Shown: positions 25,833-34,685, counted from the stretch's first letter. The stretch: DNA of 57,313 nt from an uncultured Prevotella sp. (GCA_900547005.1 URER01000011.1:1-57313); one strand, 5' to 3'. Translations and numbers: made by a program. Notes: generated by a model not told the origin, from the letters alone.

Positions 25833-26549
25833 TTACGGCTGTAGGGTAAATCCAACGAGGAAGTAAGCCTTCTCCGTACTCGGATTGGCAGTTATGCCTG
25901 CGAATATCGGAACGCTGAAACTGTCGGTTATTTTAATGTCTTTTGTAGCCTTGACCGACACGTTCGTCACGGCGAAACCGTCAGCATCGGCATAGAAAGA
26001 AGTCCTGTAAGGCACAGCGCCAACCGATGCCGTCCAGTCGCATCCGGCAAGTTTGAAGGGTGCAGCCACCTCCACGTATGATGAATATGCGCGGTCGCCG
26101 TCCTTATTCACCCCATCTGCGCCGGCAAAGTTGGTGTACCACTGTATGGAAGCCACGCCGAAGTCGTAGCCGATGTTGGCCTCGAACACGTGGTTTGTCT
26201 TATGTGCGGCATAGCTGAAGTACCGGTCGCCGCCGTCGTTGTAGTCGAACCAATAATCGGTGATGCCTACATTGAAGCCGCCTGTGGTGTATGCGAGTGT
26301 GAGGTCGAACTCTTTTGTGTCTTTCGACTCTGTGAGACCTACGCTGCCCCAGGCAGTCAGCGACAGTCCTTTGTACGACAGCCCGAGTGTGGGCTGTAAG
26401 CTCACGTGTCCCAAATCCTGTCCGCGCCAGATATACTGACTTACGACATCGGCTGCAACGGTAGCCTTTAAATCATTCTGAGCCTTGACATTTGCGCTGA
26501 CGGCAACCAGTCCGATTGCCAGTAGCACTGTTTTCTTCAATGTAGCCAT
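25833..26549 (-). CDS. Small outer-membrane beta-barrel protein, TorF-like
   Basis: 238-aa protein with a signal peptide (MATLKKTVLLAIGLVAVSANVKA) and alternating aromatic/hydrophobic strands ending in LVGFTLQP, consistent with an 8-14-strand outer-membrane barrel. The beginning ATVAADVVSQYIWRGQDLGH resembles the TorF/Gcw_chp family (unknown function). Located 285 bp from the GSIII start and 88 bp from dapL, all on the minus strand, so a porin-like role in nitrogen-compound uptake is possible but only inferred. Confidence 0.65.
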   Translation of the reverse strand: MATLKKTVLLAIGLVAVSANVKAQNDLKATVAADVVSQYIWRGQDLGHVSLQPTLGLSYKGLSLTAWGSVGLTESKDTKEFDLTLAYTTGGFNVGITDYWFDYNDGGDRYFSYAAHKTNHVFEANIGYDFGVASIQWYTNFAGADGVNKDGDRAYSSYVEVAAPFKLAGCDWTASVGAVPYRTSFYADADGFAVTNVSVKATKDIKITDSFSVPIFAGITANPSTEKAYFLVGFTLQP

Positions 26550-26637
26550 AATCTTTTTACTTTTTAATTGTGTTTGTATTGTTGTTGTCGCGGTGCCGGG
26601 AGCTTCACAGAAACTTGTCCGGCACCTCCGTGTTATG

Positions 26638-27879
26638 CTATTCTTTCACGTTCAGAAGCCAGTTGCCGATGCGCCGCATGGCCTCTTTGCAGTCGTTGCG
26701 GTCTCCGAATGCGGTGAGACGGATGAAGCCTTCGCCCGACGGTCCGAAACCGACACCCGGTGTACACACCACGTTGGCACCATAGAGCATCTGCTCAAAG
26801 AATCTCCAGCTATCCGTTCCGCCCGGAGTCTTCACCCAGATGTAAGGCGCGTTCTCGCCTCCGTAGACTTTCAGGCCGAGCTTTGTGAGAGTCTCGCGCA
26901 TCAGTCTCGCGTTCTCCATATAATATGCTATGGTCGCCTTCACCTGTTCCTTGCCCTCCGGCGAGTATATCGCTTCGGCAGCACGCTGGCTGATATAGCT
27001 CGTTCCGTTGAACTTGGTACACTGCCGGCGGTCCCAATATGGGTTGAGGGGAAGGCGTTCGCCCTGCATCGTCTCGGCTGTAAGTTCCTTCGGGATGACC
27101 GTATATCCGCATCTGATGCCGGTGAATCCGGCCGTCTTTGAGTAGCTGCGGAACTCTATCGCCACCTTTCTCGCACCCCGGATTTCGTATATCGTGTGCG
27201 GAATGTCCGGGTCTTGGATGTAAGCCTCATAGGCTGCGTCGTAGAAGATGATTGAGTCGTTCTTCAGTGCGTAGTTCACCCATTTGCGAAGCTCTTCTTT
27301 AGAGATGACCATACCAGTAGGATTGTTGGGATAGCACAGGTATATCATGTCTACGCGGTGGTCGGGTATCTGCGGAACGAAGCCGTTCTTGTCGTTGCAC
27401 GGCATATATGTAACGTTGCTCCACTTGCCGTTCTCGAACACTCCGGCGCGTCCGTTCATCACATTCGAGTCGATATAGACAGGATAGATTGGGTCGGTGA
27501 CGGCCATGCTGTTGTCCCAGCGAATCAGCTCGCCTATGTTTCCGGTGTCGCTTTTTGCACCGTCATTCACGAAGATTTCGCTTGGGTCGAGATGAACACC
27601 CCTCGGGAGGAAGTCGTTTTTCACTATTGCCTCTCTAAGCCATAAGTATCCCTGTTCCGGGCCGTAGCCGTGGAACTCCTCCTTAGTCGCCATGTCGTCT
27701 ACCGCTTTGTGCATCGCCTTGATTACGGCGGGACACAACGGCTGCGTAACGTCGCCGATGCCGAGACTTATCAGCTCCACTTTAGGGTGTGAAACCTTAA
27801 AGGCGTTCACCTTCTTTGCGATGTCTGCAAAGAGATAGTTCTTTTGCAGCTTCTGGAAATGTTCGTTTATTAATGCCAT
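26638..27879 (-). CDS. dapL: LL-diaminopimelate aminotransferase
   Basis: 413-aa PLP enzyme that converts tetrahydrodipicolinate directly to LL-diaminopimelate with glutamate as amino donor, bypassing DapC/D/E. Class I aminotransferase landmarks: ISLGIGDVTQPLCPAVI, EIFVNDGAKSDTGNI, YLCYPNNPTGMVISKEEL, the PLP-lysine segment RSYSKTAGFTGIRCGYTVIP, and the C-terminal FGPSGEGFIRLTAFGDR. It is upstream of the beta-barrel gene and 30 bp downstream of dapF, so dapF-dapL form an operon that supplies meso-diaminopimelate for lysine and cell wall. Confidence 0.96.
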   Translation of the reverse strand: MALINEHFQKLQKNYLFADIAKKVNAFKVSHPKVELISLGIGDVTQPLCPAVIKAMHKAVDDMATKEEFHGYGPEQGYLWLREAIVKNDFLPRGVHLDPSEIFVNDGAKSDTGNIGELIRWDNSMAVTDPIYPVYIDSNVMNGRAGVFENGKWSNVTYMPCNDKNGFVPQIPDHRVDMIYLCYPNNPTGMVISKEELRKWVNYALKNDSIIFYDAAYEAYIQDPDIPHTIYEIRGARKVAIEFRSYSKTAGFTGIRCGYTVIPKELTAETMQGERLPLNPYWDRRQCTKFNGTSYISQRAAEAIYSPEGKEQVKATIAYYMENARLMRETLTKLGLKVYGGENAPYIWVKTPGGTDSWRFFEQMLYGANVVCTPGVGFGPSGEGFIRLTAFGDRNDCKEAMRRIGNWLLNVKE

Positions 27880-27909
27880 TTTCTTTTATCCTTGATTGTT
27901 AAGTTTGCT

Positions 27910-28770
27910 CTATTCTTCATTTGCCTCCGGTAGGTTGATTTCGCCCTCGAAGGCGAATTCGGCCGGTCCGGTCATATATACGTGTCCGTCGGCCTCGTTC
28001 CATTCAATCTCTAACGTGCCGCCGTCCATCAGAATGTTCGATTTCCGCTCGGCCCTGCCCGTCAGATATGCTGCCACGGCTGTTGCGCAGGCTCCTGTTC
28101 CGCACGCCATCGTGATGCCGCTGCCTCGTTCCCACACGCGTGTACGTATATTATTAGTACCCACCACCTGCGCGAACTCGATGTTGCAACGCTGCGGAAA
28201 ACTCTTGTCGTGTTCCAGAATGCTGCCGAAGCGAGCTATGTCAATGTCCTTTATGTCGTCCACGAACACCACGTAATGCGGATTCCCCATCGAGACAAAC
28301 GTGCCTTTGAATGTCCGGAAGGCTGCTTTCAGCGGCTCGTCGGATACGGGCGTGTATTGCTCCGGTACGCTCATGCGTGGCTCCAGCATATCCACCGTTA
28401 CCGATTTCACGGTCTTTCCGTCATCGGCTATATGTAGGTTGAGCACCTTTATGCCCGAAAGCGTTTCTAAATTTATCTCAGTTTTATTTGTCAAACCATT
28501 TTCAAACAGGTACTTCCCGATACATCTCGATGCGTTCCCGCACATCATTGCCTCGCTGCCGTCGGCATTGAATATGCGCATACGGTAGTCGGCTGCGTCT
28601 GTGGTAGACTTGCAAATCAGCACGAGACCGTCACTCCCGATGCCTGTGTGTGGCGCGCTCCATGCTATGGCGGCTGCTTCCGGGTCGGGGATATTATATA
28701 ATAAGGTGTCGACGTATATGTAGTCATTGCCTGCCCCGTGCATCTTTGTGAAGTGAATCTTGTTTGTCAT
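27910..28770 (-). CDS. dapF: Diaminopimelate epimerase
   Basis: Interconverts LL- and meso-diaminopimelate by a two-cysteine, cofactor-free racemisation. The start giving MTNKIHFTKMHGAGNDYIYV is chosen over a longer frame to 28833 because this is the conserved N-terminus. Both catalytic cysteines are seen, in AMMCGNASRCIGKYLFENG and in SGITMACGTGACATAVAAY. About 286 aa, normal. First gene of the dapF-dapL operon, divergent from the PII gene. Confidence 0.95.
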   Translation of the reverse strand: MTNKIHFTKMHGAGNDYIYVDTLLYNIPDPEAAAIAWSAPHTGIGSDGLVLICKSTTDAADYRMRIFNADGSEAMMCGNASRCIGKYLFENGLTNKTEINLETLSGIKVLNLHIADDGKTVKSVTVDMLEPRMSVPEQYTPVSDEPLKAAFRTFKGTFVSMGNPHYVVFVDDIKDIDIARFGSILEHDKSFPQRCNIEFAQVVGTNNIRTRVWERGSGITMACGTGACATAVAAYLTGRAERKSNILMDGGTLEIEWNEADGHVYMTGPAEFAFEGEINLPEANEE

Positions 28771-29026
28771 TTTGCTATCTGTTTTGTTCAAATGATTTCT
28801 TTTTGCTTTGATTACGATGCAAAAGTACAACAAAAGACTGATATGTAAACTGTTTGGTAACAGAAAAAATCTTCTTTTTACTTTCTTCTTTCGGTTTGTT
28901 AGTATTTTATTATAAATAGGTTGCAGTTTGAAAGTAAATGCCGTGAAAACTGAAACAAATGTAATTAGAACTTAAAATATATAATCAAAAAGATTAAAAC
29001 ATAACGCTTTTAATATCAATTTGTCG

Positions 29027-29034
29027 TAATTTTG
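29027..29034 (+). promoter_or_regulatory. Putative promoter of the PII-amt operon
   Basis: TAATTTTG matches TAnnTTTG 61 bp before the PII start codon. The surrounding 28771-29094 gap is AT-rich and has no gene; it separates dapF from the PII gene. Confidence 0.55.
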
Positions 29035-29094
29035 CAGTTGAAAACTTACAAGATGTAAGGTAAAAAGAGTATTAACGTAAATAAAAGGTAAAAG

Positions 29095-29451
29095 ATGAAG
29101 AAGATTGAAGCTATCATCCGTAAGACAAAGTTCGAGGATGTAAAGGAAGCATTGCTTGCCGCCGACATCGAATGGTTCTCCTATTACGATGTGCGTGGAG
29201 AGGGTAAGATGCGACAAGCGAGAATCTATCGTGGAGTCATGTATGATACAAGCTCCATCGAACGCGTGCTTTTGAATGTTGTTGTGCGCAACAAAAATGT
29301 GGAGAAGACAATCAACGCCATACAGAAAGCAGCCCAGACCGGAGAGATCGGAGACGGACGCATCTTCGTAATACCTGTCGAAGACACCGTGAGAATAAGG
29401 ACGGGAGAGCGTGGCGACATCGCTTTGTACAACGCAGAGCAGGAAAAATAA
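29095..29451 (+). CDS. PII nitrogen regulatory protein
   Basis: 118-aa trimeric PII signal protein that senses ATP/ADP and 2-oxoglutarate and usually gates the ammonium transporter encoded next to it. N-terminus KKIEAIIRKTKFEDVKEALL; T-loop GEGKMRQARIYRGVMYDTSS with Tyr50 at the position of E. coli Tyr51; B- and C-loops TGEIGDGRIFVIPVEDTVRI and RTGERG. The T-loop is about one residue shorter than in GlnB/GlnK, and the base-contacting Gln39 of E. coli appears replaced by Met, so 2-oxoglutarate handling may differ. It begins 42 bp before the ammonium transporter gene. Confidence 0.93.
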   Translation: MKKIEAIIRKTKFEDVKEALLAADIEWFSYYDVRGEGKMRQARIYRGVMYDTSSIERVLLNVVVRNKNVEKTINAIQKAAQTGEIGDGRIFVIPVEDTVRIRTGERGDIALYNAEQEK

Positions 29452-29493
29452 TTTGGGAAATATGGGTAACAACAAAACAACAAACACAATATT

Positions 29494-30753
29494 ATGACAG
29501 TACAAGAATTAGGTTTATCATTAGATACGGTATGGATGTTGCTCGCAGCAATGCTTGTGTTCTTCATGCAGCCGGGTTTTGCCCTTTGTGAGGCCGGATT
29601 TACGCGCAGCAAGAACACCGCTAACATCCTCTTTAAGAACTTCGTCGACTTTATGTTCGGCTCGTTGCTGTTTTGGTTCGTGGGCTTCGGTTTTATGTTC
29701 GGAAGCGACGGAGCCGGGTTCATAGGTATGCCGAACTTCGGCGACCTTTCTTTTTACAAAGGCGATTTGCCTGTTGAAGGTTTTCTGATATTCGAGACAG
29801 TATTCTGTGCGACATCCGCAACAATCGTGTCAGGTGCTATGGCCGAGCGCACAAAGTTCAATATGTACGTGGTTTATTCCATATTAATATCGCTCATTAT
29901 CTATCCCGTTGAAGGTCATTGGACATGGGGCGGAGGCTGGCTATGCAACGGAGAAGCTGGTAGTTTTATGATGAACGTCTTCGGAACGACATTCCATGAC
30001 TTTGCCGGTTCGGCCATCGTACACTCTGTTGGCGGCGTTCTCGCATTTGTTGGCGCTATTGCTCTCGGTCCGCGCATAGGTAAATACGCCAAAGACGGTA
30101 CAAGTCGTGCCATCCCGGGCCACAACCTCATGGCGGCGGCACTTGGTGTATTCATTCTTTGGTTTGGATGGTTCGGCTTCAACCCGGGTTCTCAGCTCGC
30201 TGCATCGGGCGAAGTGAACTGCGCTGCCATATCTCACGTGTTCCTTACGACAAACCTCGCAGCGGTTGCCGGTGGTGTAGCAACGATGTTCACCACATGG
30301 GTTAAATACGGCAAACCGTCGTTCTCACTCACACTGAATGGTGTTCTTGCCGGACTGGTGGGCATCACAGCAGGCTGCGACCTCGTTTCGCCTGTCGGAG
30401 CAGTGATAATCGGACTCGTATGCGGTGTGGTTCTCGTATTCTCTATTGAGTTCATCGACTCTAAGCTGCACATTGACGACCCGGTAGGTGCAAGTTCTGT
30501 ACACGGAGTATGTGGTATCCTCGGAACTCTTATGACTGGTTTGCTCGCTGTAGATTCAGGTTTGTTCTACGGCCACGGTTGGGGATTCCTCGGCGCGCAG
30601 TCTCTCGGTATCCTCTGTATCGACGCTTGGGCGGCCGTAATGGGATGCATCCTGTTCTTCGGAATAAAGAAGCTTGTAGGATTGCGTGTAGACAAGCGCA
30701 TTGAAGAGGAAGGCCTTGATATCTACGAGCATGGAGAGTCTTGCTTCAACTGA
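29494..30753 (+). CDS. amtB: Ammonium transporter (first copy)
   Basis: 419-aa Amt/Rh-family channel with 11 predicted membrane helices. Conserved stretches: FFMQPGFALCEAGFTRSKNT, GAMAERTKFNMYVVYS, the first pore histidine in FAGSAIVHSVGG, IPGHNLMAAALGVFILWFGW, and the second pore histidine in ASSVHGVCGILGTL. Coupled to the PII gene, the standard arrangement for PII-gated ammonium uptake. No cleavable signal peptide is obvious. A hairpin element follows before asnB. Confidence 0.95.
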   Translation: MTVQELGLSLDTVWMLLAAMLVFFMQPGFALCEAGFTRSKNTANILFKNFVDFMFGSLLFWFVGFGFMFGSDGAGFIGMPNFGDLSFYKGDLPVEGFLIFETVFCATSATIVSGAMAERTKFNMYVVYSILISLIIYPVEGHWTWGGGWLCNGEAGSFMMNVFGTTFHDFAGSAIVHSVGGVLAFVGAIALGPRIGKYAKDGTSRAIPGHNLMAAALGVFILWFGWFGFNPGSQLAASGEVNCAAISHVFLTTNLAAVAGGVATMFTTWVKYGKPSFSLTLNGVLAGLVGITAGCDLVSPVGAVIIGLVCGVVLVFSIEFIDSKLHIDDPVGASSVHGVCGILGTLMTGLLAVDSGLFYGHGWGFLGAQSLGILCIDAWAAVMGCILFFGIKKLVGLRVDKRIEEEGLDIYEHGESCFN

Positions 30754-30778
30754 CAATCTCAATAGGTCTATATATAGG

Positions 30779-30839
30779 TAGTTGACAAGTTGACGGGTGG
30801 ATAAGTAAACAAGTTGTTTGCTCGTCAGCTTGTCAACTA
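30779..30839. repeat. Hairpin element with GTTGACAAGTTGAC arms
   Basis: 17-bp arms with one mismatch: TAGTTGACAAGTTGACG (30779-30795) and CGTCAGCTTGTCAACTA (30823-30839), followed by a further partial copy (GACAAGCAACCCG...) to about 30875. It lies between the amt stop and asnB and could act as an attenuator or 3' hairpin. Confidence 0.7.
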
Positions 30840-30914
30840 AAAAGACAAGCAACCCGTTTAATTGTCAACTTTTAAACAGCAAACTTAATAATAACAATAA
30901 AAGAATAAGACAAT

Positions 30915-32690
30915 ATGTGTGGAATAGTATCTATCCTGAATGTTCAGGAACAAACAGCGGAGTTGCGCCAGAAGGCCCTCCGCATGAGCCAGAAAATTCG
31001 TCATCGTGGTCCCGACTGGAGCGGAATCTACTGCGGCGGTTCGGCCATTCTCGCCCATGAGAGGCTGTCTATAGTCGACCCCGAATCAGGAAAACAGCCG
31101 CTTTTCTCGCCCGATAAGAAGCAGGTGCTGGCCGTCAACGGCGAGATATACAATCATCAGGACATCCGCAGACACTTCGCCGGACAGTATGAGTTTCAAA
31201 CCGGCAGCGATTGTGAGGTGATTCTTGCGTTGTATAGGGAGATGATTTCAGCCTTTGAGCGCGACCAGGGGTTAGAGGTAAGAGGTAAGGGGCAAGAGAA
31301 TACCCTCATAACTGACAAGGAGGAAGGCATTTCTCTTACCTCCAACCTCCAACCTCTCACCTCTTTTTTAGAAAATCTCAGCGGCATCTTCGCCTTTTGC
31401 CTTTACGATGCTGAGCGCGACGAGTTCCTGATTGCCCGTGACCCCATCGGCGTGATACCTCTTTATATAGGCTACGATAAAGACGGCAAGGTGTATGTGG
31501 CAAGCGAACTGAAAGCCCTTGAGGGACAATGCGACCGCTACGAGCCGTTCTTGCCGGGACATTACTATTGGAGCCGTGAGCCGGGGATGAAGCGATATTA
31601 TACACGTGACTGGTTCGATTACGAGGCAGTGAAGGACAACGGAGCAAGTGTTGAGGCCATCCATGACGCATTGGAGGATGCCGTTCGATGCCAACTGATG
31701 AGCGATGTGCCCTACGGCGTGTTGCTCAGCGGCGGTCTCGACTCAAGTGTGATAAGCGCAATAGCCGAGAAATTCTCGCAGAAACGTATCGAGGACAACA
31801 GTAAGTCGCCGGCATGGTGGCCCCGTCTGCACTCCTTTGCCGTGGGACTGAAGGGAGCGCCCGACCTTGCAAAGGCACGACTCGTTGCCGACCACATCGG
31901 AACGGTGCACCACGAAATCAACTATACCATACAGGAAGGCCTCGATGCCATCCGCGACGTGATTTATTTCATCGAGACCTACGACGTTACCACCGTGCGC
32001 GCGTCCACACCTATGTATCTCCTCGCACGCGTCATCAAGTCGATGGGCATAAAGATGGTGCTCAGCGGAGAGGGTGCCGATGAGATTTTCGGCGGCTATC
32101 TCTACTTCCATAAGGCTCCCGACGCGAAAGCGTTCCATGAAGAAACGGTGCGCAAGCTGTCCAAACTGTATATGTACGACTGTCTGCGTGCCAACAAAAG
32201 TCTGTCGGCATGGGGTGTGGAGGGGCGCGTGCCGTTCCTCGACAAGGAGTTCTTAGATGTGGCGATGCGCACAAATCCCGAGGCTAAGATGTGTCCGGGG
32301 CAGACAATGGAGAAGAAAATCGTGCGCGAGGCATTCGCAGATATGCTTCCCGAGGAAGTTGCTTGGCGTCAGAAAGAGCAGTTCAGCGACGGAGTGGGCT
32401 ACTCGTGGATAGACACTCTGAAGCAGATTACCGAGTCGGCGGTGAGCGACGAGCAGATGGCACACGCTGCCGAGCGGTTCCCAATAAACCCGCCGCGCAA
32501 CAAGGAGGAGTATTACTACCGCTCTATCTTCGCCGAACACTTCCCGTCAGACTCAGCTGCACTGAGCGTGCCGAGTGTGCCGAGCGTGGCTTGCAGCACC
32601 GCCGAGGCGCTGGCGTGGGACAAGGCTTTCAAGAATATGAACGACCCGAGCGGGCGTGCCGTGAGCGGCGTTCACGAGCAGGCTTATTGA
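30915..32690 (+). CDS. asnB: Asparagine synthetase B (glutamine-hydrolysing)
   Basis: ATP-dependent conversion of aspartate and glutamine to asparagine and glutamate. Class II glutaminase domain begins with the catalytic Cys2 (MCGIVSILNV) and has RHRGPDWSG, NGEIYNH and the oxyanion region. The synthetase domain has the PP-loop LLSGGLDSSVISAI and SGEGADEIFGGYLYF, then KANKSLSAWGVEGRVPFLD-type sequence and WRQKEQFSDGVGYSW. At 591 aa it is about 37 residues longer than E. coli AsnB. The extra length is mostly one in-frame palindromic insertion at about residues 112-150, between REM and FLENLSGIF. Everything around it aligns well, so the enzyme is probably active. Follows PII-amtB. Confidence 0.95.
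   Translation: MCGIVSILNVQEQTAELRQKALRMSQKIRHRGPDWSGIYCGGSAILAHERLSIVDPESGKQPLFSPDKKQVLAVNGEIYNHQDIRRHFAGQYEFQTGSDCEVILALYREMISAFERDQGLEVRGKGQENTLITDKEEGISLTSNLQPLTSFLENLSGIFAFCLYDAERDEFLIARDPIGVIPLYIGYDKDGKVYVASELKALEGQCDRYEPFLPGHYYWSREPGMKRYYTRDWFDYEAVKDNGASVEAIHDALEDAVRCQLMSDVPYGVLLSGGLDSSVISAIAEKFSQKRIEDNSKSPAWWPRLHSFAVGLKGAPDLAKARLVADHIGTVHHEINYTIQEGLDAIRDVIYFIETYDVTTVRASTPMYLLARVIKSMGIKMVLSGEGADEIFGGYLYFHKAPDAKAFHEETVRKLSKLYMYDCLRANKSLSAWGVEGRVPFLDKEFLDVAMRTNPEAKMCPGQTMEKKIVREAFADMLPEEVAWRQKEQFSDGVGYSWIDTLKQITESAVSDEQMAHAAERFPINPPRNKEEYYYRSIFAEHFPSDSAALSVPSVPSVACSTAEALAWDKAFKNMNDPSGRAVSGVHEQAY
31268..31371. repeat. Palindromic element inserted in frame within asnB
   Basis: The left arm (31268-31300, units such as GAGGTAAGAGGTAAGG) and the right arm (31339-31371, units such as CTTACCTCCAACCTCC) are inverted copies matching at about three quarters of 33 positions. 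The sequence contributes roughly 35 residues with no counterpart in AsnB homologues. Its right half, read on the minus strand, contains GGTAAGAGAAATGCCTT, nearly the same as the element after ndk (20984-21000). Confidence 0.75.
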
Positions 32691-32775
32691 TACGGCAGGC
32701 GTAAAACATGGGAGTCAGAAGGTGTTTGTGGCGGTCTTGAAATCCGCCGGAGAAGAGTACAGAGTGCTACAATGG

Positions 32776-32886
32776 TCTTGTACAGTTTGTACAAAGGCTC
32801 TGTACTGTTAGTACAAGGGCTCTGTACAATTAGTACAAGGGCTCTGTATAATTAGTACAAGGGCTCTGTACAATTTGTATAAGATT
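32776..32886. repeat. 22-bp-period palindromic array (array B)
   Basis: Five units starting at 32776, 32799, 32821, 32843 and 32865 (period 22, first 23). Each has the core GTAC-N5-GTAC (for example GTACAATTAGTAC) and the spacer AAGGGCTCT. It fills the gap between asnB and the second ammonium transporter; a weak hairpin GGCGG-N9-CCGCC precedes it at 32730-32748. Confidence 0.85.
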
Positions 32887-32922
32887 TAACATTAAAAGAA
32901 AATACATTTAAACAGCAAGACA

Positions 32923-34305
32923 ATGAAAAAGAGATGGATGATACTAATGTCGGCAATGATAATAATAGCCGTTGCCGGACTGTTTGCCAAAGAACCGTCG
33001 TTCGAGTGCGATTTCAGTAAAATCAACGCCGCCGACGTGGCTTGGCTCATCACGGCGACAATCTTTGTGTTGATGATGACACCCGGACTGTCGTTCTTCT
33101 ACGGAGGAATGGTAGGCGCGAAGAACGTCATATCCACCATGTTGCAGAGTTTCATAGCCATGGGAATAATAAGTGTGTTGTGGGTAGTGTTCGGTTTCAG
33201 CCTTTGTTTCGGCGACGACATAGGCGGTATAATAGGCAACCCGCTGACGTTCCTGATGTTCGACAATGTAGGCGCAGATGTCTACACCACTCCTACTGGC
33301 AACATCCTCGGCGGTGCAACCATTCCGCTCGCGCTCTATGCACTGTTCCAGATGAAGTTCGCCATCATCACCCCGTCGCTCATCACCGGCTCTTTCGCCG
33401 AGCGCGTGCGCTTCTCGGGCTATATGTTCTTCATGATTTTCTTCTTCGTGGTAATCTATTGTCCGCTCGCTCACATGACATGGCATCCCGACGGACTGTT
33501 TCTGAAGTGGGGAGTAGTAGACTTTGCCGGTGGAATTGTGGTACACGCGTCTTCCGGAGTAGCCGCCCTTGCCGGTGCGATATTCCTCGGACGCCGCCAT
33601 GCAGCCACGCGCAAGAGTGAGCCTGCCAACATCCCGTTTGTCCTTCTTGGCGCAGCCATGCTGTGGTTAGGCTGGTTCGGCTTCAACGCCGGCAGTTCGC
33701 TCCATGCCGATGGCGTAGCCGTGAAGGCGTTCCTCAATACCAACACCGCATCCGCCACAGCCATGATGACATGGATTTTCTTCGATTGCCTGCGCGGTCG
33801 CAAGCCGTCTGCCATGGGAGCGGCCGTGGGTTGCGTTGTCGGTCTTGTGGCAATCACGCCATCGGCGGGCTATGTCACCGTCGGGCAGAGCATCTTCATC
33901 TCGTTCGTGATAACCATAATCTGCAACATCGCAGTACACTGGCGCAGTCAGAGCCGTATCGACGATGCTCTTGACGTGTTCCCGACGCACGGCACGGGTG
34001 GTATCTTCGGCACCGTGCTTACCGGTATCTTCATCCAAGAGGGTCTTATTGCCGGCACATGGGAGGGCTTCGTGGTGTTCCTCTACCATCTTCTTGCCGT
34101 AGCTATTGTCATTGCCTACACCTTCGTAATGAGCTATTTCGGCTACTGGCTGATAGACAAGATGATACCTATGCGCGTGTCGGCACAGAGTGAAAAGGTG
34201 GGTCTCGACTTCTCCCAGCACGATGAGCATTACGGTTTGGCACACATCGGGGAGCGTGAACTCGCCGAATACGAGGAGCATATAAAGGAGAAATATGATA
34301 AGTAA
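32923..34305 (+). CDS. Ammonium transporter (second copy)
   Basis: 460-aa Amt-family protein with an N-terminal hydrophobic segment that may be a signal peptide (MKKRWMILMSAMIIIAVAGLFA), then 11 membrane helices. Key segments: MMTPGLSFFYGGMVGAKNVI, GSFAERVRFSGYMFFM, the pore histidines in DFAGGIVVHASSGVAALAG and VFPTHGTGGIFGTV, and LLGAAMLWLGWFGFNAGSSL. It is only distantly similar to the first Amt and more like the GlnK-independent or longer Amt class. The C-terminal tail is charged (EYEEHIKEKYDK). A 22-bp repeat array occupies its upstream region and a strong terminator follows. Confidence 0.94.
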   Translation: MKKRWMILMSAMIIIAVAGLFAKEPSFECDFSKINAADVAWLITATIFVLMMTPGLSFFYGGMVGAKNVISTMLQSFIAMGIISVLWVVFGFSLCFGDDIGGIIGNPLTFLMFDNVGADVYTTPTGNILGGATIPLALYALFQMKFAIITPSLITGSFAERVRFSGYMFFMIFFFVVIYCPLAHMTWHPDGLFLKWGVVDFAGGIVVHASSGVAALAGAIFLGRRHAATRKSEPANIPFVLLGAAMLWLGWFGFNAGSSLHADGVAVKAFLNTNTASATAMMTWIFFDCLRGRKPSAMGAAVGCVVGLVAITPSAGYVTVGQSIFISFVITIICNIAVHWRSQSRIDDALDVFPTHGTGGIFGTVLTGIFIQEGLIAGTWEGFVVFLYHLLAVAIVIAYTFVMSYFGYWLIDKMIPMRVSAQSEKVGLDFSQHDEHYGLAHIGERELAEYEEHIKEKYDK

Positions 34306-34354
34306 GGTCTGCCGATAAAGACAGTCGTGTGTTCTTTTCAGGTCAGTTAATAAT

Positions 34355-34419
34355 AAGAGGATGTATCAAAAATACAGGAGTTCTTCCATATTTCCGTATC
34401 TTGGTACATCCTCTTTTTT
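34355..34419 (+). terminator. Long-loop intrinsic terminator after second amt
   Basis: Perfect 11-bp stem AAGAGGATGTA (34355-34365) / TACATCCTCTT (34405-34415) with a 39-nt loop and a run of T. Confidence 0.7.
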
Positions 34420-34448
34420 GTTCTGTTTGTCGTTTCTCCAGGTTCAAT

Positions 34449-34685
34449 TTATTTTGTGTTACCTCCTCCTGAAGTTGGTTTCTTTATGTCTGAATTGATT
34501 TTATTCACCAAACTATCGCTTGGTGAGATTGTTATATTTTCTTTTGAACTGGACGCACAAGCATGTTTACATTGCTGTACACATCCTTTTTTACAACTAT
34601 TAGCGCATGAACCACCAATTACGGCATCCATCATTTCTGCATCTAATAAGATATTAATGTCGTCCTGTTTTTCATGTTGTGACAT
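34449..34685 (-). CDS. Double-glycine leader RiPP precursor with a CxxxC-periodic core
   Basis: 78-aa peptide starting at the ATG at 34685 (upstream GTG and TTG codons are in frame but less likely). Leader of 25 residues, with the helical segment INILLDAEMMDAVIGG ending in a double glycine, the cleavage signal for C39-type peptidase exporters. The core begins SCANSCKKGCVQQCKHAC: five cysteines at 27, 31, 35, 39 and 43, spaced exactly four apart, followed by a Ser/Thr-rich tail. It is the last gene of the island with the radical SAM maturase and peptidase-ABC exporter. Expected fate: thioether cross-linking of the Cys residues (sactipeptide- or ranthipeptide-like) and export. The exact linkage class is unknown. 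Confidence 0.8.
   Translation of the reverse strand: MSQHEKQDDINILLDAEMMDAVIGGSCANSCKKGCVQQCKHACASSSKENITISPSDSLVNKINSDIKKPTSGGGNTK

Noticed and set aside
32776..32886. CRISPR array
   Set aside because: Units follow each other with no unique spacers, the period is only 22 bp, and no cas genes are present.
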